Below are positions 1-10,500 of a stretch of DNA of 64,000 bases, in pieces; position 1 is the first letter of the stretch; each line of letters opens with the position of its first letter. The stretch comes from Hypoxylon rubiginosum (lineage: Eukaryota > Ascomycota > Sordariomycetes > Xylariales > Hypoxylaceae). The stretch covers positions 372,001 through 436,000 of the forward strand of contig CADCXA010000008.1 of assembly GCA_902806565.1 (NCBI GenBank), in the 5' to 3' direction. The notes under the pieces were generated by a model that worked only from the letters and a program-made list of their open reading frames with translations, was not told the DNA's origin and did no database searches. The translations under genes were made by a program, and so were the position numbers.

Positions 1-1153
1 TGAGGTTGGTGGCGCCGACGATGGGGCTGGGGGCGTCCTTGGTCCCGATCTCCTCGGCCTCGGCGTCCTCCTCGGTCATGCCGCCGAGGATCATGGAGCT
101 GGGGGCGAGGGCCTGGAGCTCGGGCGGGGAGGTGAAGGCGAAGAACTTCTCGTCGTGCCACTGGCCGGCGGTGATGTAGCGGCCCTCGGAGTCGGTGAAC
201 ATGGTCTCGTTCTCGGCGCGCAGGAAGTAGGCGATGGAGTAGCGGTGCTCGGTGGGGTCGAGGGGCACGACGCGGTGGATGCACGACTGCATCGTGTGGC
301 CGGACGCGAACCGGAGCGAGTCGCCGACGTTGATGACGGCCATGCCGTCCCGGGGCTCGACGAAGCCGAACTCCTTGGACCCGGGCGGGCGGACCTGTAG
401 GCCCCACTGCTCGGCGAAGAGGAAGGTGAGCGAGCTGATGTCGGTGTGCTTCTGGTGGCCGATGTTCTTGGCCGTCGGATCCGACGGGATGTAGTGCATC
501 ATGGCCAGCGTGCTCGTCGACGGCCGGTCGTTGCGGTGCGAGTTCTCGAAGCGGGCGGCGCCCGCCAGGCCGAGGCCCGTCGAGAGGGCGGCCAGGATCG
601 TCTTGGTCGCGATGTTGGCCCCCGCGATCGCGTGCTCCAGCACCTTCATGTCCGGGCTCGTCTTCAGCACGGCCGGCAGGTGCGGGCTGTCCTTCTGGAT
701 CTCGTCGCGCGACACCTTGACCATCTCGTAGCCGTCCTTGGTGTTCTCGAGGACGCCGGTGCGGGAGCCGATGGGCTCGTATCTGTTTTTCCCACACCTT
801 TTGTCAGCGATGGCCATACCAAGTGGTTGTTCGTCTCTTGTTAGGTATATGGTTTTGACTCACCCGAGATGAGGAGCGACGAGGCCGAACTCGTTCTTGG
901 CCTCAAGAGGGGCGTCGAAGAATCGGTACATGAGCTTCAGCGTGTCCTGCTGGTCCTCGAGCATGCGGCGGCCGTCGATGCCTCGCAGGTCCAGGTAGAA
1001 GTATCCCGCGTCCTGGCAGGCGCGAACCAGCCTCTCGATCTCGACGGGCTCCTGGGAGAGCAGCTTCGAGAAGTCGATGACCTCCATGGGGTAGACCGGG
1101 ACCTTCTTCCCGTTCCACTCCCGGGTCTGGGGGACTTCGGTCGAGATGGCCAT
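1..1153 (-). CDS. 2-oxoglutarate/Fe(II)-dependent dioxygenase, isopenicillin-N-synthase-like, C-terminus cut by window edge
   Basis: Exons are 864..1153 and 1..782 on the minus strand. The intron at 783..863 has a GTGAGT donor and a CAG acceptor and joins in frame (HLG-YEPIG). At least 357 residues are visible, close to the full length of this family. The N-terminal DIOX_N-type half is exon 1. The C-terminal jelly-roll half shows the Fe(II) triad H209-x-D211 (HTD) and distal H266 (IHRVV), and the 2-oxoglutarate site R277-x-S279 (RYS). These enzymes are cytosolic and use O2 and 2-oxoglutarate to hydroxylate, desaturate or close rings in small molecules. The substrate cannot be read from sequence. 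ATG 1153 is chosen because the protein starts with a short MAIST leader before the conserved VIDFSKL strand. The stop codon lies left of the window. Codon use is GC-rich, unlike the adjacent AT-rich spacer. Confidence 0.93.
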
Positions 1154-2930
1154 GTTTGCTTTTTCTTTTCTTGCTTAAGGATTTGGGATATTCGTCGAGG
1201 TTGGGACAGCGCTCAGAGTTCCTCTTCATCCCCTTTTTCCACCTCGTCCACCTCCTGGCAGCTTCTCCTTTATAGACAGGCCGATGACGCTGGGACATGT
1301 TTCGTCGGAGCGCCATCTTCCATAAACCTGGAGAGTCTGATGTAACTTCCCCCTCCCCCACATTGACTTTTCATTTATCCACCTGCATCGTCGATGTCAC
1401 ATATTCGCTCCTCCGTCGTCGACGTCGACGGCTCTGCATGAAGTCTAACACGACAGCTTGGGGGTTAGTGAGCCGGGGGGTTGATACCTTTCCTTGGCAT
1501 CTAATCGTTATCGAAAAAGAGTATACGCTCTTAATCTCAAGTTTAGCCGGATGGTGTTGCGTACCTGGATCCTAGGCCGGCTGCAACCCTCCGCACTCTA
1601 TAAGGTATCTAGCATCTTCAGGGTCCCTGTTGGAACGCGCACTACGCCCAGTCGGCTTCCCAAAGGGTGTCATATATATTATACACCACGCCAAGGTCGG
1701 CAGATGTCTCACTGCTGCGCATCCTCGGGCTACCTTGCGTGGGTTTGATCAACTTACCTGCCACCACCTAAAAGTTTCGCCCGTCCCGCAAAGAATCGAA
1801 CTCCGCACTCTTGGCCCCAAGCTGCTTTAGGATCGACGTCGTTGCCGAGGCGCCGGTGATGCCCTCAATTAAGCACGCTGAATGGCGCGTTACGAATCCG
1901 GCTCGACACTGCAACGCTTCCCCTCACTTCGCAACATCGCGATAGATTAGATGACGAGCTAAATGAGGAAAATTCCCCACAGGCTCCAGAGGCCTCGTGA
2001 CGATCTGCCATGCCCATGCCGGACGAGATCCGCTGGCAGGAAAAGAGGGAAACCCGTTCGAGGCAGCCCAAATCATCGCTTACGATGGCAATAACGACTA
2101 GATGGGGGCGAAGCGAGCTTGACAATCATCGCTCGTTTTACAATCACCGGTCTCGATTCGAGTCGACCGTCGACCGAACTTTATACGTAATAAAATCCAG
2201 GCAGAAATAGGGTAATTTCATCAAAGCTTGTTATACAACCTTGGGTATTATCAGAGGCTCAAATGAGGTTTGATTGCTTGCTTTATTTTTAGGACACTCC
2301 TCAAGCAGACCTTCTCCGAGCATGTGAAGACTGGTTCTACTCTTGGCGGAGAGTGAACTCGCTCAAGCATGTCCTCTTTCTCAGTGGCTGTTGCGACGTC
2401 GCGGTTTCAGTAAAACACTGTAAAACACTGCTTAATACTATAGGTTTGATTCCGGTAACATGCCACTCCAAAAGTTTAATAGGAGTGATGATATTTTATT
2501 TGTTAGACTGAATATTATTAGACTGCACGTCGATGTTGACATGTACATATAAAATTAAAGACTTATGTTCCCGAATGGACTTAGGACTAGCGCTGCCGTT
2601 GGCTATTATGTGAGGCCTTGCCAGATAAAGAATGATATAAGTTTGAAGTTTAAGTGTGAGGGCGTTCGTTATCAAGCATAAGGGTTCAGTATAGGGTCAG
2701 CTTAGACAAGTCCGTGGTATATTAAATCGCATCTGAAAAAAAAAACCCATGCTAACTATCGAGTATACAACTAAGAAACAATCACAACTAGTTACCACTT
2801 AGAGTTAGGAGCTAATTCCATTATACCCAGCGTAGTTTATAAGTCCTCAGTTGAGCGAGTCTGATTTTAGTGTACACTTATATGCATGCCTTTATCCTCA
2901 TGTGCCTCTTAGAAAGTGTCTTCAGTTGTA
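1154..2930. other. intergenic, no supported gene
   Basis: The right part is the 5' flank of the dioxygenase gene, CT-rich near its start codon. Further right the sequence becomes AT-rich with many stops on both strands. Around 1750-1870 the minus strand gives a short GC-richer reading frame (about 35 codons) that looks like a coding relic, but it has no start and I recognise no family. Confidence 0.6.
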
Positions 2931-3751
2931 GCCATAGCAAAAAAGATCAAGTATGAAAACCAAGGACAGAGCATAATTTCAGAAGACTCGTCGCAATAAA
3001 TCTTAATTCGCTATTATCTGCCTAGGCGCACATGACGAACCAGCGCCGGCCGTCGAGTGTGGCAGTTAGACCGCATAAATCAACCCCTTCCTCGCCCACG
3101 ATACCCCCTCGCCCATGATACCCCTTCGCTCGGGATGAAACCCTCGAATAACCGAATTTCTTCCCTTCGTGTCATCACCGGCGGTGGACTTTTGACGGAT
3201 TGCAAAGACCGCCGGGCTTTCGCATCCTGAGATGATCATCGGCCACCCTTTTTTTGGCACCCGCGGCATTTTTGCAGTAACTGGTTGGTTTTCTTAGACG
3301 TGGGGCTGTACTGGGGGCAAGCCCTGCTTCCTGGTTTGGTCTTGTTACTTATTCCATTGGGGCCGACTTGCCAGTCTGGACATGCTTGGATTCCCGCGGA
3401 GTGTGTGCAGCCGCACGTGTACTTGTTGTCGACTTCGTAACACATCGCGAATTCGGGTATGGCGGCGACTGTGCTTATGGTAGGATTCTCGCAAATGTGC
3501 GGTGTGTAGTTGCGATGCGTAGTTGCGATGAGAGTCGTGGTCTGAAGGAGGATTCTCGATGCTGGACTGTAAGCAACTGGTGGTTGATGGAGATGCTGGT
3601 TCTAGATTTTGGAGCTTGTGGGAAAATATTTATAGGCGAAGATGTATAGAGATATTGTACTACTTGCGGTAAATCTACGCGTGTAGAATGATACAAAGGC
3701 GATGCTTGTACGTGAAACGATCACCTAAAGTTCATCCGTGACTTGCCTTTT
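2931..3751. repeat. segmental duplication, copy A
   Basis: About 0.8 kb that is clearly homologous to 5028..5762 in the same orientation. Shared anchors include GACGAACCAGCGCCGGCCGT, the ATCGCGAATTCGG block just upstream of each small ORF, and the GGGAAAAT block further upstream. Copy A has about 45 extra bases near 2972-3016. The copies differ by many transitions and small indels, as expected for an old duplication, possibly affected by repeat-induced point mutation. Each copy carries one small cysteine-rich ORF on the minus strand. Confidence 0.85.
3236..3445 (-). CDS. small cysteine-rich protein, copy A (69 aa)
   Basis: An uninterrupted 69-codon frame beginning MCY and containing a CGC motif, a QAC-x-DWQV block and further cysteines near the end. 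It aligns over its length with the 72-aa ORF at 5249..5467: MCY, KY-x-CGC, QAC-x-DWQV-x-P-x-GI, S-x-x-CP and a final L-x-x-C are all kept. Conservation of the frame and of the cysteines between two diverged DNA copies argues for coding function. There is no signal peptide, so secretion is not indicated; a metal- or disulfide-stabilised intracellular mini-protein is as likely. Similar MCY-starting small cysteine-rich proteins are common in Pezizomycotina, but no function is known to me. An AT-rich TATA-like stretch lies about 180 bp upstream (3621..3634, minus strand). Confidence 0.6.
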   Translation of the reverse strand: MCYEVDNKYTCGCTHSAGIQACPDWQVGPNGISNKTKPGSRACPQYSPTSKKTNQLLQKCRGCQKKGGR

Positions 3752-4713
3752 GACCTAGAGCAAAGCTCAGTCAACGTCACTCTCCTACTAAACGCAAGCT
3801 TCATACTCCAGTCATAGCACTCTCTGGGCCTTTTATTCAATTTGCTAAATTACATAAAGATGAACCTTTACTGATTTTAGTTACTCGTAGTCTCCAAATT
3901 AGAATTCACGCTTGGTTGACTATGTGCTTATAACCTGTGCCTGAGCCTAGCAACCACTCGTAACACCTTAGGGTTTAGTTATGGATGCTCTTCAAGTCTA
4001 GTTAAGGATTTAGCTGATGAAACCTCGCCTACATAGGATCCACACCGATACGCTCTATAGACTTTTAAGACTAATAGAATTAGGAACTTTGTGACTACCT
4101 AGGAGGTAGCTATGAATGGAAGTTATACTTACCACTTGCATCCATTCAGTGACACTACAGCGCGTCGAGCTAAGATCTGAATTCCTTAGCCCTCTGACAG
4201 GACTATAGTGAAAGACTTGAGACATAATTTAGACAATGTAACTAATATCTCTTAGGATGCGTCACATTAGATATCCGCTATAGCCCAACTTTATCATTAG
4301 AAAGGTTTATAGTTTACTACCCTTTCTAAGGACAAGTGATGTAATAAAACCTTAATTCATATCACGATGCTTATAACTCAAGATATATTGTTATAATCCT
4401 GCTGTGACGACAAAATAATATCATTTCTATTAGCATCACAATCGTATATGGGCCCATTCAAAGCGCTGAATCAACAAATGCCAAGAAATTTCAACTCTAA
4501 TCTTAGGAGGAAATTAACATTTGGGAAAATAAAACAACTAACGCTCACAGATAAGGTGACAAAATTACCTACGTAAAACTGTGCTGCGAAGTACTGAGAA
4601 TAGGTAAATCTGGACTTAACAGTTCTCAATTAAGGGCCAGATACTTCGTATATGGAACCAATAAAATAGGGGAAGGAGGCCAAGGCTTGTTGAAATGGGA
4701 AGCTCGTAGGTTA
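3752..4713. other. AT-rich spacer, no gene
   Basis: AT-rich and TA-rich sequence with stops in all frames, lying between the two duplicated segments. The composition suggests repeat-induced point mutation (RIP)-affected, gene-poor DNA. No feature is supported. Confidence 0.6.
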
Positions 4714-4934
4714 TGTTGTCAGGACCATAGCCCTCGCTGGGCTACGGACCTGTTGGTCACCCTTAGGGACCAGATAGGAGTCACGGATCCCTCATGGCTA
4801 TGATAGGGGCTAAGGAGCCTGGATAGGGGTTACAGGCTTATGGGTATGAAGGAAGGGATAGGTCTCTTTGTCCCGACCTCCTGTACATACATGGGAATTG
4901 GTAGCCCCCTAGGTTTGTAGCGCTTCGTGTAACA
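4714..4934. mobile_element. possible solo-LTR-like block
   Basis: A GC-richer 221-bp block in AT-rich surroundings that begins TGTTGTCAGG and ends CGTGTAACA, so it has TG...CA termini with a TGTT/AACA inverted end. It contains short internal palindromes, such as GCCCTCGCTGGGC. The flanking five bases do not match (GGTTA versus ATATA), so a target-site duplication is not shown. No second copy and no transposon proteins occur in the window. This is a weak call based on ends and composition alone. Confidence 0.25.
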
Positions 4935-5027
4935 ATATAGTTATTTCTTTATCGCATAGTTGGCTTCGTGACACCTCCTGAAATCTTTAGTAACTCATAG
5001 AAAAGGAAGAGTACCCATTCAGTCATA

Positions 5028-5762
5028 ACCATAGCAGAAAAAATCAAGTACAAAAACCAAGGACAGACTATCTGCCTAAGCGTGCACGACGAACCAGCGC
5101 CGGCCGTCGAGTGGCAGTTAGACTGCATGAATCCACCGTTTTCTTATCCATGATAATTACCCCCTTATTTGTGGTCAATCTCGAATAACCGACTTTCCTT
5201 CCCTCGTGTCACTGCCAGCGGTCGACTCTCGACGGATTGTGAGGACTGCTAGCTTGATGGTTTGTCGACATTTTCTTTGTGTTCCGCGCACCTCGAGAGG
5301 TGCGTGTTGAGTCTCGCAGGCATTTTGCCGAAATCGGGGCACATCTTGCTTCCTCCAATTTTCGGATCCTTTATTCCATCAGGGCTAACTTGCCAGTCCA
5401 CACATGCTTGAAGCCCTCCAGAGTAATTGCAGCCGCACGCGTATTTGTCGTAAATGTAGTAGCACATCGCGAATTCGGATACGGCGTTGACTATAATTGT
5501 GGTCGGATTCTCGTAAATGTGCGGTATGAAGTTGCGATGCGAGTAGTGTCAGAAGGAGGATCCTCGATGCTAAGCTATAGGTAACTTGTGGTCGACGAGG
5601 ACGCTGGTTTTGGATTGGAGAAGCCACGCAGGATCCAGGTAAATATATGGGAAAATGTAGAGATATTGTGTTACTTACGGTAGGTTTACGCGTGTATAAT
5701 AATACAAAGGTGACATTAGTATATGAAGTGATTATCGAAATTTCGTCCGTAACTTGCTTTCT
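5028..5762. repeat. segmental duplication, copy B
   Basis: Second copy of the segment at 2931..3751, in direct orientation about 2.1 kb away. It lacks an internal stretch of about 45 bp present in copy A. Homology extends beyond the small ORF on both sides, including the upstream GGGAAAAT and GATATTGT blocks, so the unit duplicated was a gene with its promoter. Confidence 0.85.
5249..5467 (-). CDS. small cysteine-rich protein, copy B (72 aa)
   Basis: Paralogue of the 69-aa ORF at 3236..3445, starting MCY, with KY-x-CGC, QAC-x-DWQV-x-P-x-GI, MCPDF and a terminal cysteine. The two proteins differ at more than half of their positions but keep the cysteine spacing in the first 45 residues. The C-terminal tail is lysine- and serine-rich. 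There is no signal peptide or membrane segment. No introns are needed. Function unknown. Confidence 0.6.
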   Translation of the reverse strand: MCYYIYDKYACGCNYSGGLQACVDWQVSPDGIKDPKIGGSKMCPDFGKMPARLNTHLSRCAEHKENVDKPSS

Positions 5763-6006
5763 CAACGTAAGATCATGACTACCTAAGGTAGGTACAGTCA
5801 TGAAACTCTCTAGGCTCTATATTCGATATCCTTAGCCAATTCATCTGAACGTGGCTAATACAGTCATGGCACCCTCTGCCCCCTGTTTATCAGTTTCAAT
5901 TGTTTGACTTGATAACTGACGTAGACCTTGATACTAACACAGCTAGATGTTTTCGGTGCCTGAGTCGAAGAAGATCAAATTGCGAGCCTTCTATTACTAG
6001 TGTTGG
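5468..6006. other. intergenic
   Basis: The left part is the rest of duplication copy B, which is the presumed promoter of the small ORF. The right part is the 3' flank of the dehydrogenase gene. No gene is supported. Confidence 0.6.
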
Positions 6007-6987
6007 CTAGTGCATCCACGTCTCCAGCTCCTCCTCGGTATATTCCCAAAGCTTCTCGGCAAACTTCTTCTCCTTGGCAATCGCACCATCCTCCGAGGAA
6101 AAGAAGCCGACCGGCTCATAAAACCCGCCCTGCTTGATAGAGTCCCGAGGAGCACTGACGGCCCACAGGTGGTTAAAGGTGCCCTCCTCAACCGAAACCA
6201 TCTGGCCCATCATCGAGACGCGGACGAAGAGCCGGTCGGTGAATTTGAGATCGTTGACCAGACCGGTCTCGACGGCGCCCGGGTGGACGCTGAAGGAGAG
6301 CAGCTTGGGATGGCGGCGGGCCAGCTCGCGCGCGTAGAGCATGTTGGCGAGCTTGCTGTTGCTGTAGCGAACCCAGCGGCCCAGGATGGCGGATTCCTGC
6401 GTGGTTTTGAGACGCGAAAATTCGAGCGTCCCGTTGCGCCAGCCCAGGCTCGTGTGTAGATGACGCGCACGTCCGAGTCGGGCAGGTCGGCCGTCTGCTC
6501 GAGTAGCGGCAGCAGCTTCTTGGTCAGGAGGGCGTGGCCCATGTGGTTCGTGGCGAAATGCACCTCGTAGCCGTCGGTCGACAAACCGGCCGGCTTGGCC
6601 ATGATGCCGGCGTTGGCGAGGAACAGGTCGAGACGGGGGGTTTCGGCGAGGATCTTGTCGGCGGCGTGCCTGACCGTTGCGAGGTTCGCCAGGTCGCATG
6701 TCACGAAGGTGGTGACGACGTTGGGCGCAACCGCCTTGATGTGCTCTACGGTCTTCTCGGCGGCTTCGGCATTGCGACCGGTGAAAAAGATGCGGCCGGG
6801 ATTATGTTTCGCTAGCTCGACGACGATCTCGGCTCCAATGCCGCCGGTACCTATGTACAGCGGGACCGTCGGTCAGGACGAGCTGGTGGGTATAACCGAA
6901 AGAAAAGCTCCACTTACCTCCCGTCACGAGAAGGACTCGTCCAGCCAAGTCTGGGATACTAGACTTGTCAAACTTGATTCCAGACAT
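6007..6987 (-). pseudogene. short-chain dehydrogenase/reductase with an apparent one-base frameshift
   Basis: Exon 1 is 6918..6987 and exon 2 is 6007..6850, with a 67-nt intron (GTAAGT...TAG). The N-terminal frame has the cofactor motif TGGTGGIG, then NAG (LANAGIM) and the NHMGH helix. Near 6451..6455 the frame changes. The remaining part, in another frame, has SLGW, the catalytic YSNSK (Y-x-x-x-K) and the conserved HPGAVETGL. The expected catalytic serine strand falls exactly at the break. One missing base would restore a protein of about 304 aa, the usual SDR length. As written, the upstream frame runs into unrelated residues and stops at 6210. This is either a recent pseudogene or a sequence error; the rest shows no decay, which favours a recent event or an error. 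The family is NAD(P)-dependent, with a WW-domain-oxidoreductase/retinol-dehydrogenase-like layout. Substrate unknown. Confidence 0.85.
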
Positions 6988-7519
6988 ACTTACAGTTCGT
7001 TTTCTTCGTTGCTTGTTCGGAGGAGGGTTAGTCGGGTTTATCTCAAAATGCTAGACGAGGGAAGGGTACGTCAGCTTGTGAGAAAAGGGGCAGAGGCGGG
7101 ACGGCTCCGCCGAACCCCAAAATCTCAAAACCTCAGCCACAAGCAGCAATTCCACCCCTCTAAAGAGGAGATATAGAAACAATTAATACTAAAGTTCTTA
7201 AAATCTCCCAATGTCAACGATTGCTGGTATCCAGGCCACAGGCTTTCTCCTCGGGCCTGTGCTAATATCGATCCGACGAAGAAGGCAGCATGATGCGTGT
7301 TCTTCGTGCCGGGTCCGTCTCTTTAGCCGCTGAAGCGTGGCGCTACTGCGGGATCGGGTGACACAGACGGTAACACGGAGCTCAAAGGCCAGCCGGACAC
7401 GGGTTCCGGATATCGTATGTTGATTAAGAGACAAGATCGCGCAAAAGCCGGAGTGCGCTCTATTAACTTACTCGGCTTTCTTACCACTAGTTCATGAGCT
7501 ACTCTGGGCTTATGGCGGG
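6988..7519. other. intergenic between dehydrogenase and NLR
   Basis: Promoter side of the dehydrogenase (6988 onward) and 3' flank of the NLR gene. No ORF with recognisable content. Confidence 0.6.
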
Positions 7520-10500
7520 CTAGGCGGTCTTGAGCACGCCTCCCACTTTAAGGCTAATCTGAGCCCACTCAGGCACGCCAGCGTCCTTCTGACCTTGCCG
7601 GAATACCATTCGGAATCTTTCTTCATTTTGAAGTTTGCATTTCCTTTTAGAACCGTCCGCGGAATACCACCAGAGACTGTCGCCGTCTATCCAGGCGGGT
7701 TTAGCCTCGGCGTGAGTCTGCGGTAGGAAAATGATCTGAAGAAATTGGGTTATAGTATTGGGGTTATCGAATGACTCGACATAGAGGCAGAACTCTTCGA
7801 TTGTTCGATAATGGGAACGCATAGGACCATATCCATAAGATCGCAAAGAGTAACATCCAAGTTTTCCGGCAAATTCGACTAAGTCCTTTAATATCTTCGG
7901 GCTTAGCATTGGTTGAAAGAGAAGCAGTTCGACGACTAGCCTATGGCTTCGATGGCGCGATCCTAGTCTTGTGAGTAGAGAGTATAACGTCTCGATGGTT
8001 TTTTCATCTGGAAGGCGACCTATCTGGTCGCTGCCCGGACTCATTAGTGCAACGGCAGCATTATTCGCTACCTCCCAATCCTCCGTGTGAATTAGCACAT
8101 CGATGACTCCGTCGTGGGCTTCTGGCCGACCCTGTAATGCCTGTACTATGTCGATCTTGGGCATAGTCCCAAGCATTTCGATCAGCTTTGACACCGTTTT
8201 CGGTTCCAACGTTGCCTTCTGCAATATTAAACCGAGGCCGCTAGGTCTGTAAATGTCTTCCGAATTCGATATAAGCTCCAATAACCAGTTCGCCACACTA
8301 TGCGGCATGCTACTATCATCCAGTGATGGATCTGTCAGTAGATACCTGCTAGCTACTGTTTTATCGATGTTTGGGAGCTCCGGAAATTCCGTTCTTGGGA
8401 TGGAGGATGACTGGCTGATGAGCCAATCTAACGGGTTGTCCTGAGTCATGCTTAGGCGGCCGTTAAGGGCCATGGCCAATACCCAAGGATAGGTTTCCCA
8501 GGGATATCTTACGAATGCACTTTCTAACGCTGATTTTACCTCGTCTCCTCGCAAAATTTTCTGGTCGCGTAGGATGTCGACTGCGGTATAACGTAGGAGA
8601 CTGCTGTCTGCGCTTAGGAGCTGTGCGACAGAGCGCTGACAACCCTGCAAGCTCGGTGAAATATACTGAACAGCATATGCAGCATCTAGCCTATAACTTT
8701 CATTTACCGAGACATCTTCAAGCGTGTTCCGTAGGGTTGTAAGCCAAGGAATAAAATACTTGTGGAGCTCTAAATGATGTAGGAAACCGGAAACTATTTG
8801 GAGACGATCTAGCGAGTCTTTCGTTTTTGCAATAGTGCTTTGTAGTGTCTTCACTGTCTCTGTATATATCTCGCGCGGTCTAGATAGCTGTTTTTGCTGC
8901 TTCAAAATATCTGAATATATGTTCTGAAGAGGTATCCTGGAGCTTGGGCAGACTTTCTTGCTCATATCGGGAGAATCCAATATTCCAATCATCTTAGTGA
9001 CCGTGGCTTCGTGTAGCTTATAGCTGGAAAGGAGTACTGACTTCGCAAATTCGTACATACGGTAATCTGGACGCTCCAATAGATCTAATAGCCGCTCGCC
9101 GGTTCTCGCTGACAACGATGATTGGCGATGTATGCTTTCTCCGAATGCCATAGGCGCGTTCGGGAATTTGCCCTGCTCTGCATAACTGACAAGCCAGGTG
9201 ATATATTCACCGGACAAGGTCCACCGCCTGGGCACCCAATGAGAAATATAATTGCCGCGGAGGAGCTCCTGATCTACCTTATTCCGAATAATTTCCTCGG
9301 GAAAGGCCGTATCATTTACTATTATAGGGTAAAGATACATCTGACGTTCTAGATCCAGCCAACTCGTGAGGGCGGCGTGGATGCGACATTGCTGCATCTT
9401 ATCTAGCCGACTCGAGCACTCGCGCAAACAGTTCATTGTCAGATATACGTGCCGGATGCCGATCAAGTCCCGAGGTTCTTGATCTAGAAGATCGAAGAAA
9501 TCGACAAACCCAACGTGTTCGGATGGTAGCAAGCCAGCGACGAACCGCCACACGATCTCGTAGTGGCGATTATACTTGTGTAAGCGCATATGCTTTTCCA
9601 AGCTACCCCGGTCACGAACTAAATACTGTGCGGCAAAGAACTCCTGGAAGTTGATGTGGCCGAATCTATAATTCTGCTGTTGCGCTGAATTGGAGTCTCG
9701 ACGCAGAAAAGATAGCTTCGACAGATTTCTCTCTAGACTCAGCGGTAATAGTCGGCCATTTGCTTCTAGTTCTTTGATAGCTGCGTCGATGTCTGTATCT
9801 TTGAACTCGAACCGGCCATGGTCCAGTAGCGTGGTAGCTATTATACCTAGCAGATCAATCTCTGCTTGGACTACTCGCCTCAAAAGACGCTGCGGGTCCC
9901 GCACGGCATCCACAATCTCACCCGTCAACCGTACTCCATGGTCCGAAATGTCCAAAGTAGGGATATCTTTTCGCCATAGTTTATGTGTAATAACCTGGAA
10001 GAAATCTGTCGTGGTTGGTGGCTGCGCTCGGTCATTAGCTCTGCCGAGAGAGGAATATTGTCCCTGTCTGCTAATCTCGTCCCAACTATAGCACAAAATG
10101 TCGAGATAGATAGGTATTCGGACCATCTCTTGGATCATCTGGTTGTTTTCAATAACTCGACTGACACTTTCCCCGTCCTCGGCAGCGATGATCTTCGTGG
10201 TCCCTAGGTAGGCGCTGATACTCTTCATGCTAAGCCCGAGAGCCTCCAGCTCAAGATCGACAGGGTTCATGGCAAGTGTGCCAACGTTGAATCTCGAAGT
10301 TATGATGGCAATTGGCTGATCAATCAATGCCTTGAGAACATTGTGTTTCTGATCAGACCATCCTTGCGTTTCGTCCAGACCGTCCAGGATGAAGAGGATC
10401 TTGTATTGGTTATCCAAGATCCAATTGGCAAGCGCTGCGGCAAATTTCAAACCATGGGGCTCTAGTTGGAAGAACTCGTTAAATAATAGCTGCTTCAAAT

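Noticed and set aside
1775..1850. T-arm-like sequence on the minus strand suggesting a tRNA
   Set aside because: A five-base-pair T stem is possible only with G-U pairs, and no acceptor or anticodon arm can be built around it.
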